A stretch of DNA of 45,105 nucleotides from Halieaceae bacterium (GTDB lineage Bacteria > Pseudomonadota > Gammaproteobacteria > Pseudomonadales > Halieaceae): NCBI GenBank assembly GCA_016744355.1, contig JADGEN010000023.1, positions 1 through 45,105 of the forward strand, in the 5' to 3' direction. The notes under the pieces are model-generated. The model ran no database searches. It saw only the letters and a program-made list of their open reading frames with translations, and was not told the DNA's origin. Shown piece after piece: positions 28,701 to 38,465 of this stretch; within the stretch, counting starts at the first letter, position 1; each line of letters opens with the position of its first letter. Both the position numbers and the translations under genes were made by a program.

Positions 28701-28792
28701 AACCGAAACTGCAAAGCCAGGTCATTGGCACTTGCCTGAGATGATAAGGCACAGGCGAGGGTAAATAATACTGCTGTAAAGATATGATAGAC
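28697..28792 (-). pseudogene. Signal-peptide-like open frame without a start codon, overlapping the glk start
   Basis: The minus-strand frame from 28792 reads VYHIFTAVLFTLACALSSQA, then SANDLALQFRF and a TGA at 28699-28697 that overlaps the glk TTG. It looks like a complete Sec signal peptide with an ASA cleavage site and a very short mature end. No ATG, GTG or TTG lies upstream in frame before a stop. It may be the remnant of an exported-protein gene whose start and body were lost, or chance. Confidence 0.3.
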
Positions 28793-28890
28793 CCTTAGTT
28801 TATTTGTTGATAACGAAAATTGTACCGCTCCCTACGAGGTAAAACACCCCCCGGGAACAAGTAAGCGCAATATAACATCTGCAACTGACG

Positions 28891-29922
28891 CTAAATTGTG
28901 CCCTTCTCTCTGGCCATATCCAGTGCCAAATCTTCAATCATGTCTTCCTGCCCTCCAACGGTTCTACGCCGCCCCAGCTCGACCAAAATGTCACGGCTGG
29001 ACAAACCATACTTCTCAGCACTGCGCTTGGCGAACAACAGAAAGCTGGAGTAAACACCAGCCCAGCCCAGAGTGAGAGAGTCTCGATCTACACGCACCAT
29101 GTGATCCATCATGGGCACGATCAAGTCCTCTGCAATATCCATCGCTTTGAATAAATCTACGCCAGTCTCAACGCCCATGCGGTCACACACGGCGATAAAC
29201 ACTTCCAGGGGCGTGTTACCCGCACCAGCGCCAAGACCAGCCAGCGAGCCATCGATACGAGTTGCACCGGCCTCCACTGCCGCCAAGGAATTGGCAATGC
29301 CCATCGCCATATTATGATGTCCGTGAAAACCCAGCTCTGTTTCAGGCTTTAATTCAGCTCTGGCCAGCGCGACGCGCTCCGTCACATGATCTGGAAGCAT
29401 ATAACCTGCCGAATCTGTGATGTATACGCAGTTTGCCCCGAAGTCTTCCATCAGCTTAAGCTGCTGCACCAGTTCTTCAGGGCCTATCATGTGGGCCATC
29501 ATCAAAAAGCCAACGGTATCAAGGCCAGGATACTGGGTCGCCATAGTGAGGTGCTGTTCAGACACGTCAGCCTCGGTGCAGTGAGTGGCAACCCGAATGG
29601 TTGAGATGCCGCAATCAACTGCCATCTTCAGATGGTCTACGGTGCCGATACCTGGCAGTAATAAGGCGGACACTTTGGTGTTTTTCATCTCTTTGCACAC
29701 AGCCGTGAGATACTCTTCATCGCTTGCTGCGGGAAAACCATAGTTGACCGAAGCGCCACCCAAGCCGTCACCGTGAGTGACTTCAATAAGTGGAATTCCC
29801 GCCTCATCCATGGCCTTTGCAATGGTCACCATTTCCTCTACTGAGATTTGATGACGTTTAGGGTGCATGCCGTCGCGCAGGCACATGTCGTGTAGGGTGA
29901 TTTTCTTTCCGCTTAAATCCAT
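28891..29922 (-). CDS. 4-hydroxy-2-oxovalerate aldolase
   Basis: Class II, divalent-metal-dependent aldolase of the DmpG/BphI/HsaF family. It splits 4-hydroxy-2-oxo acids to pyruvate and an aldehyde that is channelled to the partner dehydrogenase. Length is 343 residues, normal for the family. [16 protein letters not shown] has Arg16, Asp17 and His20 of the active site. [10 protein letters not shown] near residue 200 supplies the metal histidines, and the C-terminal communication domain follows. It lies 29 bp after the acetaldehyde dehydrogenase gene on the same strand. The hydratase and ring-cleavage genes that usually accompany it are absent from the window. Confidence 0.95.
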   Translation of the reverse strand: MDLSGKKITLHDMCLRDGMHPKRHQISVEEMVTIAKAMDEAGIPLIEVTHGDGLGGASVNYGFPAASDEEYLTAVCKEMKNTKVSALLLPGIGTVDHLKMAVDCGISTIRVATHCTEADVSEQHLTMATQYPGLDTVGFLMMAHMIGPEELVQQLKLMEDFGANCVYITDSAGYMLPDHVTERVALARAELKPETELGFHGHHNMAMGIANSLAAVEAGATRIDGSLAGLGAGAGNTPLEVFIAVCDRMGVETGVDLFKAMDIAEDLIVPMMDHMVRVDRDSLTLGWAGVYSSFLLFAKRSAEKYGLSSRDILVELGRRRTVGGQEDMIEDLALDMAREKGTI

Positions 29923-29951
29923 GTTTCTTCTCTCTCTAATTTGGGGCAGTT

Positions 29952-30860
29952 TCAGGCAGCGTTTGGGACGAAACTGCCTGACAAAATCTCTTCAGCATAC
30001 ATTTCGGCCGTACGCAGACCGGCGGCAGTCATGATGTCCAGGTTTCCCGCATACTTGGGTAAAAAATCACCCAGACCCTCTACTTCCAGATAGATCGAAA
30101 CTCGCTTGCCGTCGAATACAGGACCATTTTTCAGGGTGTATCCAGGCACGTATTTCTGAACTTCGGCTAACATTTCGTGCACAGATTTTGTAATGGCCTC
30201 CTGATTGGGTTCGTCTACTGTAAGACAGTGAACCGTGTCGCGCATTATTAATGGGGGTTCAGCCGGGTTAATTACAATAATTGCTTTGCCACTTTGAGCA
30301 CCGCCTACCTTTTCAATACCGCTGGCCGTTGTGCGGGTAAACTCATCAATATTTTTCCGCGTGCCAGGGCCGGCCGACTTACTGCTCACAGTGGCGACAA
30401 TTTCGCCATAGGAAACGCCCTGCACCCTGCTCACTGCCGCGACCATTGGTATCGTTGCCTGCCCACCACACGTCACCATGTTGACGTTCATTGCTCTGGA
30501 GTTTACTGCTTCGGTAAGATTTACGGGTGGAACACAGAAAGGACCAATTGCCGCTGGAGTGAGATCAATCATCACTGCTCCCTGCTCATTCACTTTCCGA
30601 CTATTTTCGGCATGCACATAAGCGGATGTAGCATCGAAACAAATTTTCACGCCGTCGTCCTTCATGGTGGGAAGCATTCCATCAACGCCCTCAGACGTGG
30701 TTTTTAACCCCAGCTCCTGCGCTCGCGCCAAACCCGGAGAGTCTGCGTCCACACCAACCATCCAAACCGGCTCGACAAACTCACTACGCATGGCTTTCAT
30801 TAACAGATCAGTGCCAATATTCCCCGGCCCGATAATTGCTACTTTTACTTTGTTAGTCAT
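29952..30860 (-). CDS. Acetaldehyde dehydrogenase (acylating)
   Basis: Oxidises the aldehyde released by the partner aldolase to acyl-CoA with NAD+ (DmpF/BphJ/HsaG family). Length is 302 residues. The Rossmann loop is [12 protein letters not shown] (9-20) and the catalytic cysteine is Cys131 in [28 protein letters not shown] and [19 protein letters not shown] match the family. The ATG at 30860 is preceded by AGGGA six bases upstream. It forms a two-gene operon with the aldolase. Homologues serve phenol, biphenyl or steroid degradation; which applies here cannot be read from the window. Confidence 0.95.
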   Translation of the reverse strand: MTNKVKVAIIGPGNIGTDLLMKAMRSEFVEPVWMVGVDADSPGLARAQELGLKTTSEGVDGMLPTMKDDGVKICFDATSAYVHAENSRKVNEQGAVMIDLTPAAIGPFCVPPVNLTEAVNSRAMNVNMVTCGGQATIPMVAAVSRVQGVSYGEIVATVSSKSAGPGTRKNIDEFTRTTASGIEKVGGAQSGKAIIVINPAEPPLIMRDTVHCLTVDEPNQEAITKSVHEMLAEVQKYVPGYTLKNGPVFDGKRVSIYLEVEGLGDFLPKYAGNLDIMTAAGLRTAEMYAEEILSGSFVPNAA

Positions 30861-31028
30861 TCAGGATCCCTGCGCACTGCTGGTTTGTTGTGTGTATCAA
30901 GAAGCATAAGGGCGTCATTTTACACCGCTTTGAATTACAGCCAGTTCAATTTATTAGGCATCCTGCTCCCTTTAGATCAGGCGAGCCAAAATCATCACTA
31001 GCCTGCCGAGCAGATCTACGGGCTACTC

Positions 31029-31448
31029 TTAAGCATCATATTCGAGACGCTTACCCAGGCCGACGACATTATCATCACCGTAGCCCAGGGCTACGTAAAA
31101 ACCAATGATGTCAGAATTGCTGGAACGCACTTGCAAGTTAATCTTGGGGCAGCCTTTTGCTTCTAACAGTGTTTCAATTGCAGACATTAGTATTCGGCCA
31201 TAACCATTGCGCTGCTCCGACGGGTCAACGGCAAGATAGTTGATCCAGCCACGATGCCCATCGTACCCACCCATCACGGTAGCCACGATGCCCTGTGGCA
31301 TGAAACCTACCAAAAACAAGTCGCGATCAACCTGTAGCTTTCTCTGTATATCTTTCACCGGATTATTTTGCGGAACAACCAGGCCACAGCGCGTCCACAG
31401 TGCGATGACGTCATCCTGGTCCTGCTCCTGATATTCGCGTAATTTCAC
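31029..31448 (-). CDS. GNAT acetyltransferase, YpeA type
   Basis: Small N-acetyltransferase of 139 residues. The acetyl-CoA site is YLAVDPSEQRNGYGRILM (about 72-89), and GYDGHRGW and GCPKINLQVRSSN are distinctive for the YpeA subgroup. Its physiological substrate is not established. The start is 3 bp after the patatin gene stop, so the two are probably one transcript. Confidence 0.88.
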   Translation of the reverse strand: MKLREYQEQDQDDVIALWTRCGLVVPQNNPVKDIQRKLQVDRDLFLVGFMPQGIVATVMGGYDGHRGWINYLAVDPSEQRNGYGRILMSAIETLLEAKGCPKINLQVRSSNSDIIGFYVALGYGDDNVVGLGKRLEYDA

Positions 31449-31450
31449 AG

Positions 31451-32395
31451 TTAAATCATCTGCGGGTGTGTGGGTCGCAGAATTTTCTGCTCCAGACTTT
31501 TCTGTGCATTTTCGTAACCCAGCGCAATCATTTCGCCGGCCAGGTCAAACTCTAGAGTACCGCAGACATTACGCGGAATTTCGATAAAGTAATCTGCCGG
31601 ATAAGCTGCTAGCTTCTGGCGCGCAATGGTGGACTGCATTGCATCAAAAGCCTGGTTCGCCAAATCATAGGCGCCCCACTCTCTGCTGATATCTTTTGTA
31701 CTCGACTCCCTAAAACTTTCAATAAAGCTGACGATTTTTCGCGAGAATGCAGAATCATTTTCGTCAGTCTGCTCCACTACTTTGACGATCTTTTCCTCAA
31801 CGACCACCTTGCCACCAAGGTTAACTGCTATGGTTAAATCAGTTTCGTCACTAAAAGTTGGGGCTATGGGAACCGGATTTAGAACGCCACCATCGATTAG
31901 ATCGACACCCTTATACCTGAAGGGTGTGAAGAAAAGGGGTAAAGATATAGAAGCCCTTATCGCGTCGAACAGTTTACCTGAGTTCATCCAGACTTCTTTC
32001 TCATTCACAATATCCGCCGCCACTGCGGTATATTGCAGGGGTAAATCCTCAATCATTACATCACCCACCAGCCCGATTAAAGCGTCGATTATTTTGTCGC
32101 CTTTTACCAGGCCGCTTGACTTCCAGGCGATATCGAGCAGTGCAAATATTTCCATTTTGGTTATCGCAAGTACCCACTGTTCAAATTCATCAAGCTTGCC
32201 TGCGGCATAGATACCACCAACCAAAGCTCCCATAGAACAACCGGAAATAGACTTTATCTGAAAGCCATTTTTTTCAAGCCACTTAATCACGCCAATATGG
32301 GCCAGCCCCCTGGCGCCACCACTACCCAGCACAAGAGACACGGTCTTTCCTTTTCCTACTTCCATGTTGCCGTTATTTCTCTCTATGGATGCCAT
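31451..32395 (-). CDS. Patatin-like phospholipase (RssA type)
   Basis: Predicted cytoplasmic serine acyl hydrolase of 314 residues. The oxyanion loop is GSGGARGLAHIG (24-35), the nucleophile Ser54 is in GCSMG, and the catalytic Asp is in VDLIDGGVLNP near residue 175, giving the Ser-Asp dyad. The start may instead be the internal ATG at 32365 (MEVGKGKTVSLVLG). The 3' end adjoins the YpeA-type gene. Confidence 0.9.
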   Translation of the reverse strand: MASIERNNGNMEVGKGKTVSLVLGSGGARGLAHIGVIKWLEKNGFQIKSISGCSMGALVGGIYAAGKLDEFEQWVLAITKMEIFALLDIAWKSSGLVKGDKIIDALIGLVGDVMIEDLPLQYTAVAADIVNEKEVWMNSGKLFDAIRASISLPLFFTPFRYKGVDLIDGGVLNPVPIAPTFSDETDLTIAVNLGGKVVVEEKIVKVVEQTDENDSAFSRKIVSFIESFRESSTKDISREWGAYDLANQAFDAMQSTIARQKLAAYPADYFIEIPRNVCGTLEFDLAGEMIALGYENAQKSLEQKILRPTHPQMI

Positions 32396-32412
32396 CTACT
32401 TCGTCGCTTTAG

Positions 32413-32754
32413 TCATATCATTGATTCGCCATCAAAAAATCGCCTGGGCACATCGACAACTTCCTGCTCCCGTACCATTCGAAAATTTAGTGCCACTACT
32501 GGCGAGGCTTTGCCTTCCAATGTTTTATAGTGAGTAACACAGCCACAAGCCGCGCAATGCACAAACTCTATTTCTCTATCGCCCCATACATAAGCGCGAG
32601 AACCACCCTCCCCGGTTGTTATACTCACATCTTGTGGCGAGTAATAACCCCAAAGAGACTGATAACGTCGACAGATCGAACAGTTGCAAGTAGTTAACTG
32701 CGTAGGCGCATCGGCTTCGATTTCAATATTTTCACAGTGGCAAGTTAACTTCAT
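32413..32754 (-). CDS. GFA/CENP-V family zinc protein
   Basis: Small protein of 113 residues of the glutathione-dependent formaldehyde-activating enzyme family. Zinc ligands are CHC (5-7), CNCSIC (23-28) and CAACGC (about 67-72), the standard pattern. Most members are uncharacterised, and real glutathione-formaldehyde activity is rare, so I assign only the fold. It lies 17 bp upstream of the patatin gene on the same strand. Confidence 0.88.
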   Translation of the reverse strand: MKLTCHCENIEIEADAPTQLTTCNCSICRRYQSLWGYYSPQDVSITTGEGGSRAYVWGDREIEFVHCAACGCVTHYKTLEGKASPVVALNFRMVREQEVVDVPRRFFDGESMI

Positions 32755-32817
32755 TCAAAAGTCCTCCCATTAAATTCCAGGTCTGCCAGCAGGCAGACAT
32801 ACGTGTTACCGAATATC

Positions 32818-33234
32818 CTACGCCCAGCCCAGTTGCTCCAAACTAAAACCGTCATTCCAGATTTTCGTCATGTGTTTGATGCGTCCCTGATCAAACTCCA
32901 TATAATAGGCGTAATCAGCAGCCACGGTTTTTCCCGTTGGTGGAACCGGGCCTCCTGAGCCAGTTTGGGTGCCGTGGAAAACGGCGACGGCGGTTACTGC
33001 GCTGCGACCCTCATCAGCGGCAAAGAACTTCAGTTCGTAATGTGCATCGGGCACCGGTGTAAAGAAATCCTGCATCCACTGGCAGTAGTCCTCTAGCGTA
33101 GTAATTTCTGCCAGTGCGCCGGCCTGTGCCGAGAAAGACGCTTCTGGATGGCAATAGATCTTGCACAGGTCCCAGCCCTTGCCAGTCTCACACGCGTCAA
33201 AGAATAGCTTTGCTGCTTCCAACATTTCACTCAT
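32818..33234 (-). CDS. NTF2/SnoaL-like protein
   Basis: 138-residue alpha+beta cone protein of the nuclear transport factor 2-like superfamily. Visible features are the N-terminal helix (AAKLFFDACETGKGWDLCKI), a hydrophobic pocket strand AVTAVAVFHGTQTG, and the closing YYMEFDQGRIKHMTKIWND typical of SnoaL-type domains. Such proteins are isomerases, hydratases or dehydratases; no catalytic set can be assigned with confidence. It stands alone between two minus-strand genes. Confidence 0.82.
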   Translation of the reverse strand: MSEMLEAAKLFFDACETGKGWDLCKIYCHPEASFSAQAGALAEITTLEDYCQWMQDFFTPVPDAHYELKFFAADEGRSAVTAVAVFHGTQTGSGGPVPPTGKTVAADYAYYMEFDQGRIKHMTKIWNDGFSLEQLGWA

Positions 33235-33272
33235 AACCAGCTCCTTAATTAGATTGATACTTCTTTAATATC

Positions 33273-35969
33273 TCAGACACCACCAAAGGCGATGCGCTCA
33301 CCACTACCCGGGGGCACGCAGGTATAGGTAAGCTCCTGACCAGTAATCAGTGCTGCGTCCTGTAAATCAGCCGAACTAAAGCTTTCTCCCTGAACATTAG
33401 CGTATACACCATCACTGGCCATCAGCAGGCTAACAGGGTTCTGATCGATAACGCCATTAACGACTAAATCACACTCTGGTCTGGGCCGGGTAATTTGCGC
33501 ACGCTGCTCTAACAGGTTCACCCGTTCGAGAATTACGGCGCTGCTATTGGCGAGCGTTATCTGCTGCCCCACTATCGGAGCCAGATTGCTGTCCATGGCC
33601 ATAACAAAGCGTATGACATTGGCTCGATTCTCTACAACGGGGTCTGGAAAATTAAATACACCGTCCGCAAAAAAATGCTGCAGCGTATCAATCGCACCAT
33701 CGTGTAAATAACCGAAGCCCTTCACCTGATCTCCCATGTGGATGCCATCACTATTAGGGTTACTACTGCCAAACATGCCAACTTTTGTATAAGCATTGCG
33801 CAGATGAGGGATTTTGAAGTCTTCGGCAATACGCGGCCCCTCGAACGACATCATGCCACTGGTTCCGAACTGATTTTTGTCGGGATCAAGCGCATGACAG
33901 TGGTTACATGAACCGATACCGGTAATATTATCGATATTAAAATAGAGATCGCGCCCCGCCTTTTGCGCTTCGCTCAAGCTGTTGTCCAGCCTTCGAATAG
34001 GATTGGGTGGCGGAGCAATTGCCAGTGAAAAGTCCGTGAAGGCCTGTAGCTGCTCTTCGCTTAACTCCTCGCCGCGACCAACAAGCCCCACGAAGGCACC
34101 GTTAAATTCCTTGAAAGCAGCGGCCTCAATACTTTCTTCTTCTCCGTTAACCATAGCGCGGTTTTCGCCGGTACGGTCTCCACGCCAATGCTGCGGGCCA
34201 CTATCGTTTATACCCCTGAAAGTTTGGGTTGTCATAGGGCCTTTCATGGGGTGAAATTCCAATGTGACAATCGGGCTATTGGCAACAAACGGGTTGGGGT
34301 TTGGCGCCATACCGACATCAGGGTTCCCAAGGTCCCACGCCAGACCGTCGTTATCAGCAAAGAGATGACAGCTGGAGCAGGCGTTAACTCCGTTGGCTGA
34401 TGTGAGTGCGGCATCATACAAAAATGGGCGGCCTGCGACGATGTAATCGGGCTCGGGATTGAACAAGGCCTCGCTTGTCACCACTGTGTGACTATCGGCA
34501 TTGACCAACACCACACTGTTATCAAACCGTGCGTACACCGCAATACGAGCGCCATCGGGCGAGAGGGCCATCCCACTGGGGCCTCCGCCGGGTATAAGCA
34601 AGTGTTCGCTGGTATCGGCCGTATAGTCTGCCTGAGTCAGTGTGTCAGTGCGGATAAAGGCCAGCTTATTGGAGCCAAATGCGGCGGCGTAGAGTGTCTC
34701 CCCATCGTTACTGACAGCGATGGATGTGATCTGGCTCAGACTCTTCGCCGCCTCGCCCGAAGGAACAAGCTCTCCCTCCTGGCGCGAAAAATCTACATGA
34801 TCGTTCATGCGAACATTGCGCACAGTGGTGTTGGTTAGAACACCAATCCGTGTTTCGACGATATGCCCGCGCACGGTGCTGGCGTCGTGCCCCGGGCCTT
34901 CAAAGCGCACATGATTCAGCGCTTGCGTATTACTGACATACAGCTCGGGTCGTACTGGATTTACCGCCATATTGAACAAAGACGTACCCACACCTGAAAC
35001 TTGCCGGGTGAGTACAGGTACTTCATTTATGGCATCAATTTCAAATACATCGTAGTCAGGCAAATCGAATTTCACCGCACTGCTCCAGTCGGTGCCTGCT
35101 TCATCCACCCAAAGTCCATTTTCCTTTCTTACAATAAGCCCGGTATTAGGCGCGACCACTCCATCAACATTTCTATCTGGAGCAGCCTTCTTACCTCGAA
35201 CAACTAATTCATCGACGGTTGTGGTTTGGTTGCCCGACATAAAGGAGGCTGCATAGACCCGTGAGCCATCCATTGAGACAGCAAGAGCACGCAAAGAATC
35301 CGTGAACAGGTTCACGATAGTCAATGGACCGCCATTAAGGTCACTTTTATCCAGCGCACTGGCGTCATATACCCAAACGTCAGCTCGACCAAGACCAGGC
35401 GTGGATAAATCGTCAATGCTGAATAAGGGATGGTTTTGTCCGCGATAGGCAGCGGTGATAAACGCGCGCTGTCCCTGGTCACCGGCAAAAACAATGTCTC
35501 GCGGCTCGTCACCCACTAACAGAGTCTGAACTACCCGTGGAGTGCTCCCGACATCGACAATGCTTACCGAATCGGACAGATGGTTAACCACCCATACTTC
35601 GTTACTGTTTCTCACTGCAACAGCCACAGGTTCGAGCCCAACAGCAACCGAGGTCTGCAGAGACAAGGCGTCTTCACTGAACGTAAAAATGTCCAGACGG
35701 TTTGCCGGTGTGTTGGTAACAAATAGGCGCTTACCATCGCTAGACCAGGCCAGGGGCCTGACCTGGCCACTTTCAAATGCGACAAAATCTGTCGCAGTGG
35801 GCACCGGAGCTGGAGGCACAACTGGAGGTGGGTTGGGAGTCGGGGTTGGGGCGGGCACAGGAGGAGTGGTAACAACGGAGGCTGGAGAACCAGAACCCGA
35901 CCCTCCACCACATGCAACCAATAGAAGTAACACCAGGAAACCTAAGCCGGCCAAGATTCCTCTCATCAA
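33273..35969 (-). CDS. Beta-propeller / di-heme peroxidase-like lipoprotein
   Basis: 898-residue predicted periplasmic lipoprotein. The lipobox ends at Cys20 (LLLLVACGGG) and is followed by a Pro/Thr/Val-rich linker (about 25-60). Residues about 60-520 are YVTN/NHL-like propeller blades (RPLAWSSDGKRLFVTNTPAN, EPVAVAVRNSNEVWVVNHLS, GMALSPDGARIAVYARFDN). The C-terminal half carries two c-type heme motifs, CSSCH near residue 530 and CNHCH near residue 688, in a MauG/CcpA-like context (TFRGINDSGPQHWRGD, KIPHLRNAYTKVGMFG). A short extra domain follows. It may oxidise a periplasmic substrate or scavenge peroxide; the fusion is uncommon. It is a single-gene unit. Confidence 0.85.
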   Translation of the reverse strand: MMRGILAGLGFLVLLLLVACGGGSGSGSPASVVTTPPVPAPTPTPNPPPVVPPAPVPTATDFVAFESGQVRPLAWSSDGKRLFVTNTPANRLDIFTFSEDALSLQTSVAVGLEPVAVAVRNSNEVWVVNHLSDSVSIVDVGSTPRVVQTLLVGDEPRDIVFAGDQGQRAFITAAYRGQNHPLFSIDDLSTPGLGRADVWVYDASALDKSDLNGGPLTIVNLFTDSLRALAVSMDGSRVYAASFMSGNQTTTVDELVVRGKKAAPDRNVDGVVAPNTGLIVRKENGLWVDEAGTDWSSAVKFDLPDYDVFEIDAINEVPVLTRQVSGVGTSLFNMAVNPVRPELYVSNTQALNHVRFEGPGHDASTVRGHIVETRIGVLTNTTVRNVRMNDHVDFSRQEGELVPSGEAAKSLSQITSIAVSNDGETLYAAAFGSNKLAFIRTDTLTQADYTADTSEHLLIPGGGPSGMALSPDGARIAVYARFDNSVVLVNADSHTVVTSEALFNPEPDYIVAGRPFLYDAALTSANGVNACSSCHLFADNDGLAWDLGNPDVGMAPNPNPFVANSPIVTLEFHPMKGPMTTQTFRGINDSGPQHWRGDRTGENRAMVNGEEESIEAAAFKEFNGAFVGLVGRGEELSEEQLQAFTDFSLAIAPPPNPIRRLDNSLSEAQKAGRDLYFNIDNITGIGSCNHCHALDPDKNQFGTSGMMSFEGPRIAEDFKIPHLRNAYTKVGMFGSSNPNSDGIHMGDQVKGFGYLHDGAIDTLQHFFADGVFNFPDPVVENRANVIRFVMAMDSNLAPIVGQQITLANSSAVILERVNLLEQRAQITRPRPECDLVVNGVIDQNPVSLLMASDGVYANVQGESFSSADLQDAALITGQELTYTCVPPGSGERIAFGGV

Positions 35970-36178
35970 TAAACCTCCAATTTTCTACATTGCCTTAAAC
36001 GTTATATCTTCCACTATGCTTCATCAAGACTTCTACAATTTTCCAGCTCCAACGATCCCTTGGTTTGTCGTTGGCAAAGAGCACTTATTCTACTCTCAAA
36101 AGACTTTGCTAATGCTATATCTCCCTGTTCAAGCTGCCATTGGTACATCTTTCATCAGGGCCGCGGCGGAGATGATAC

Positions 36179-37846
36179 TCATTTTCGGCTCATATCACTG
36201 AGTGTGCGGATTGCCCTGAATTCGGAGCTTGTATTCCAGCGCGGCCAACGACGTGAGTCGCCCAAGTCTCTGATAATAGTGTGGAACAACTCCACATCCT
36301 CAACAGCGCCGCGTAGGTCCCAATCCGGACTCCAGGCATCGCAGGTCTGGTGGTAGCAATTTCCAATGTACTGAGCAATCCATGCATCACCCGCTGCGCG
36401 ACCACCCTCAATGAGATCAGAGCCACCCGCAATACCCATGATTAAAAGTACCGGCACTCCTTTTCGCGCCAAGGAAAAATGATCTGCGCGGAAAAACAGC
36501 CCATTCTCGGGCAGATTTTCAGGGGTCACAACTCGGCCCTGCATGGCAGCAGCGCGCTTCAGGTCCTGCTCAAGATCACTTTGACCTTCACCGACTAGAA
36601 TCACATCTTTGGCAGGTCCGGCAGTTTGCAGGATATCCAGAGTAAAGTTCGCCACCGTTTTCTCTAACGGATAAACAGGATCCGCAACATAGGCTCCCGA
36701 TCCAAGAAGACCACTCTCCTCCGCCGTCCAAACGGCGAATACAATACTTCGCTCCAGCGCCGGCTCGGCTTTGAGAACCCGAGCCAACTCCAGCACGCCG
36801 GCAGTACCCAGTGCGTCATCATTGGCGCCTGGTCTGACAGTACGGCCCTGCTCATCGGGAGCCCCCTGACCAAATGCATCCCAGTGCGAAGAAACCATGA
36901 GCGTCTCATCGGGATATTTTGAACCGGGTAATACAGCCAACACATTCTGGCTTTGAACAATACCCGTAGTCACGTCCGATTCAACACTGAATGTAGCGCC
37001 CTTAATTTCGAACGCATGAAAATCGGGGCTACGTGCCAGTACACGCTGTTCATTCAGATTAAGGCCGGCACTGGCAAACACTCGCGCCGCCGCATCGCTG
37101 TGCAGCCAGCCCTGCAGGGCAAGCGGTTTGGCCGCCCCCTCAGGGCGGGCAATTGAAAAATTCTCACCCGGCGCAGAAGAAGCCACCGTCCAACCATACC
37201 CCGCTGCCTCGTCCTCATGAATTACCAAGGCTGCAAGGGCACCCCGACGCTCTGCTTCTTCATATTTATAAGCCCAACGGCCGTAGTAAGTCATACGTCT
37301 GTTGCCGAAGCGTCCCGCTACAGGCTCATTCGGCTGCGCTGCAAAATCAGGATCATTAACCAGGAAGACAGCGACCTTACCGGTCAGGTCTATATCGCCG
37401 TAGTCATCCCATTGGCGCTCTGGAGCGCTAGCGCCAAAGCCGACAAATACAAGGGGTGCATTCTTGATAGATATAGTCTGAGCTGCACGGCTAGTGTCAA
37501 TTGCGATGTCGGTAGACTGCTGCAACGCGATACGGGTAGTCCCGACATCGATAGCGATACTTGCATCTGGCTGAATCTGGGTATGCAATAACGATACTGC
37601 CTGAGTCCAACTATCACTCTTCCCTCCCGGTAACAGGCCCAGTGACTTAAACTGTTCAATAAGCCAGGCCACGGTCTTTTCCTCCCCGACCCCGCCGGGG
37701 GCTCTACCCTCAAATTCGTCTGAGGCAAGAACTTTGACAATACTCGACAATTGGTCGCTATCGATTTTTTCGGCACGCAGAGCGGGCGCGATAAGTAGTG
37801 TGAAAGCAATAAGCAGGGTAACTGGCAGAAGAATGCGAATGGACAT
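36179..37846 (-). CDS. Secreted M28 family aminopeptidase
   Basis: Zinc metallopeptidase of 555 residues with a Sec signal peptide (residues 1-25, cleavage near LRAEK). A protease-associated-like insert (about 135-260, with TGKVAVFLVNDPDF and ALVIHEDEAAGYGWT) precedes the rest of the catalytic domain. Zinc and catalytic residues are seen in SSHWDAFG, GANDDALGTAGVLELAR, WTAEESGLLGSGAYV and FRADHFSLARKGVP. It should cut amino-terminal residues from peptides in the periplasm or outside the cell. Confidence 0.92.
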   Translation of the reverse strand: MSIRILLPVTLLIAFTLLIAPALRAEKIDSDQLSSIVKVLASDEFEGRAPGGVGEEKTVAWLIEQFKSLGLLPGGKSDSWTQAVSLLHTQIQPDASIAIDVGTTRIALQQSTDIAIDTSRAAQTISIKNAPLVFVGFGASAPERQWDDYGDIDLTGKVAVFLVNDPDFAAQPNEPVAGRFGNRRMTYYGRWAYKYEEAERRGALAALVIHEDEAAGYGWTVASSAPGENFSIARPEGAAKPLALQGWLHSDAAARVFASAGLNLNEQRVLARSPDFHAFEIKGATFSVESDVTTGIVQSQNVLAVLPGSKYPDETLMVSSHWDAFGQGAPDEQGRTVRPGANDDALGTAGVLELARVLKAEPALERSIVFAVWTAEESGLLGSGAYVADPVYPLEKTVANFTLDILQTAGPAKDVILVGEGQSDLEQDLKRAAAMQGRVVTPENLPENGLFFRADHFSLARKGVPVLLIMGIAGGSDLIEGGRAAGDAWIAQYIGNCYHQTCDAWSPDWDLRGAVEDVELFHTIIRDLGDSRRWPRWNTSSEFRAIRTLSDMSRK

Positions 37847-37930
37847 ATTTAGATACTCAAGCAGCCTGGTTTTATCTTCAGATAGAAGAACTGGAATATG
37901 TGTTGAACGCAGCCGACCATCTGGATGCGC

Positions 37931-38365
37931 TTACTTAGAAAAGAACATTGCAGCATTGAAAGTTAGAGCCAGCAACGGCACGTTAGATAAAACAAACAGC
38001 AAAAACCTAAGTTCAATTATATTGCTTAGCGACTGCACCAGGCTATGGACAATACGTAAGGCAACATACGTCCATGCAAGATATAGATTGAGCCCGCTGC
38101 CCTCGCCAATTAATGCAATTGAGATGGCCAACGCATAGAATAATGTTGGTTGCTCCATTAGATGGTTATAGTTGTCCGCCTTCCAGCGCACTTTTGCCGG
38201 GAGAGTAGACATCTGCTCTCCACTAGGTGCATTTGGATCCGGCTTTATTTTTGCAGCACTAATGGCAGGGAGACGCGTTGCATACATCCATACCCACATG
38301 ACCATAGACCAACAGATCAGCGCTACAACAGGCCCCAGAATTTCAACACTTATATTAGCAATCAT
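37931..38365 (-). CDS. MAPEG family membrane protein
   Basis: 144 residues with four predicted membrane helices, matching the membrane-associated eicosanoid/glutathione metabolism family. KVRWKADNYNHLMEQPTLFY is the conserved substrate-loop region with the Arg, Asn and Glu that bind glutathione in characterised members. Bacterial MAPEGs are mostly of unknown role; glutathione transfer is plausible. A ribosome site (AAGGAG) precedes the ATG. Confidence 0.88.
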   Translation of the reverse strand: MIANISVEILGPVVALICWSMVMWVWMYATRLPAISAAKIKPDPNAPSGEQMSTLPAKVRWKADNYNHLMEQPTLFYALAISIALIGEGSGLNLYLAWTYVALRIVHSLVQSLSNIIELRFLLFVLSNVPLLALTFNAAMFFSK

Positions 38366-38465
38366 GCTTTCTCCTTACAGTTAATATAGCTCATAGTTTA
38401 AGCATCTAAAGCTTCAAGGACACCGCATCTACACTCGCAGCTCAGGGCAGCTCGACCTACAATCG

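Noticed and set aside
35542-36201. A 219-codon plus-strand frame
   Set aside because: It runs mostly antisense to the propeller/di-heme gene, shows low-complexity Thr/Gly/Pro runs mirroring the linker, and resembles no protein family.
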